This document shows, one piece after another, positions 11,942 through 12,436 of a DNA stretch of 12,436 nt. The DNA is from Dehalococcoidia bacterium. GTDB lineage: Bacteria > Chloroflexota > Dehalococcoidia > Dehalococcoidales > RBG-16-60-22. The number at the start of each line of letters is the position of its first letter. Positions within the stretch are counted from its first letter, which is position 1. Under the pieces are notes generated by a model. That model saw nothing but the letters and a program-made list of their open reading frames with translations, was not told the origin of the DNA and did no database searches. Both the position numbers and the translations under genes were made by a program. The stretch is from NCBI GenBank assembly GCA_030613665.1, contig JAUWLN010000043.1:1-12436 (forward strand). Direction: 5' to 3'.

Positions 11942-12436
11942 CTATGTCTCCTTGACCAACTGGCTTAACCCGAGTTCCTGCAGTTTTTTGGCACTTGGCT
12001 CGGTGGTGGTCAGGTCCCAGTCCACTGATTTCAGGTAATCCTTTATCATGGTGTCATCGTCGATAGTAACATCGGCTAAAGGTCCCTCTTTCAGCGGCGG
12101 TTTGCCTACCGCTCTCGGGTTCATGAAATACTTCAGCGGGTTCAATCCTTCGCGCAGGTTAAAGAGGTGACGCAGGGTACCGATACGCTCGCCGATATCC
12201 AGGCAGCTGTCCAGGGTATATTCCTGGCCGGTGACTGCGGTCAGAAAATCGGGAATAAACTGTGTCGGGTAAGTTGCATAGGCAAACAGGCAGATACCGG
12301 CGGAATTAACTATGTGAAGCATATTGGTGGCTTTTTTCTGGAGCTCTCCGGTGTCTGTGAAGTCATATTTTTCCTCTCTCGGGTCGGTGAGGAAATCAAC
12401 ACCCATGAGCCAGGAGCGTCCGCCCTGCGTGTGCCG
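11942..12436 (-). CDS. Tungsten-type aldehyde:ferredoxin oxidoreductase, C-terminal 164 residues
   Basis: The reading frame runs off the right edge, so only the C-terminal part is visible. The match is to the all-helical C-terminal domains of the aldehyde ferredoxin oxidoreductase (AOR) family: GERIGTLRHLFNLREGL, then PPLKEGPLADVTID, DYLKSVDWDLTTTEPS and KKLQELGL close the protein exactly as in that family. Cys48 of the visible part (NSAGICLF) fits the distant fourth cysteine ligand of the [4Fe-4S] cluster; the other three and the tungstopterin sites would lie beyond the window. The enzyme oxidises aldehydes to carboxylic acids with ferredoxin as acceptor, in the cytoplasm. Some members have other substrates, and the divergent end (TTTEPSAKK for the common TGxPxxxK) leaves that open. 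It heads the visible part of the operon with the dehydrogenase and isomerase. Confidence 0.88.
   Translation of the reverse strand, partial: RHTQGGRSWLMGVDFLTDPREEKYDFTDTGELQKKATNMLHIVNSAGICLFAYATYPTQFIPDFLTAVTGQEYTLDSCLDIGERIGTLRHLFNLREGLNPLKYFMNPRAVGKPPLKEGPLADVTIDDDTMIKDYLKSVDWDLTTTEPSAKKLQELGLSQLVKET

Overview
The window looks like a chromosomal stretch from a strictly anaerobic bacterium that runs much of its metabolism through ferredoxin. It carries part of a 2-oxoacid:ferredoxin oxidoreductase at one end, part of a tungsten-type aldehyde:ferredoxin oxidoreductase at the other, and a large Mrp/Mbh-type ion-transport operon between them. All but one of the genes lie on the minus strand, packed with 1-8 base overlaps, and several use TTG or GTG starts placed by good Shine-Dalgarno sequences. 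The gene mix and protein style would suit a Dehalococcoidia-like Chloroflexota, but that is an impression without a search and I hold it weakly. I see no mobile element, CRISPR array or rRNA.

Layout from left to right. 1-935 (minus): porG, porD and the first codons of porA, preceded by a tRNA-Arg(CCG) at 960-1032 that appears to share their promoter. 1033-1246: a compact divergent control region with a perfect TATAAT on the minus strand, a perfect TTGACA on the plus strand, and an 8-bp perfect inverted repeat (TATTGACA, 11-bp spacer, TGTCAATA) straddling the plus-strand promoter spacer. 1247-2233 (plus): the only plus-strand gene, a CaCA-family cation/proton or Na+/Ca2+ exchanger, convergent with the operon that follows.

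2273-9829 (minus, transcribed right to left): eleven genes in the order mnhE, mnhF, mnhG, DUF4040/MbhD-like, MbhE-like, mnhB, mnhC, mnhD-like, a second MrpD/NuoL-like gene, a 78-residue two-helix protein, and a third MrpD/NuoL-like gene with a long C-terminal extension. This is the membrane half of an Mrp antiporter or of an Mbh/Mbs-type respiratory complex. Neither the N-terminal MrpA channel domain nor any hydrogenase or iron-sulphur subunit is present. Its three channel subunits show an unusual division of charged residues: one keeps both central lysines, one has the TM7 Lys and His both changed to Asn, and one has the TM8 Lys changed to Glu.

9926-12436 (minus): the C-terminal part of an aldehyde ferredoxin oxidoreductase, a D-2-hydroxyacid dehydrogenase and a sugar-phosphate isomerase/epimerase-type TIM barrel, probably one catabolic operon that turns a hydroxy acid or sugar acid into carboxylic acids with reduction of NAD and ferredoxin. 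A plausible overall picture is that POR and AOR exchange electrons with ferredoxin while the Mrp-type complex and the CaCA exchanger manage Na+/H+ (and Ca2+) gradients. Any physical link between the ferredoxin enzymes and the Mrp-type complex is inference.
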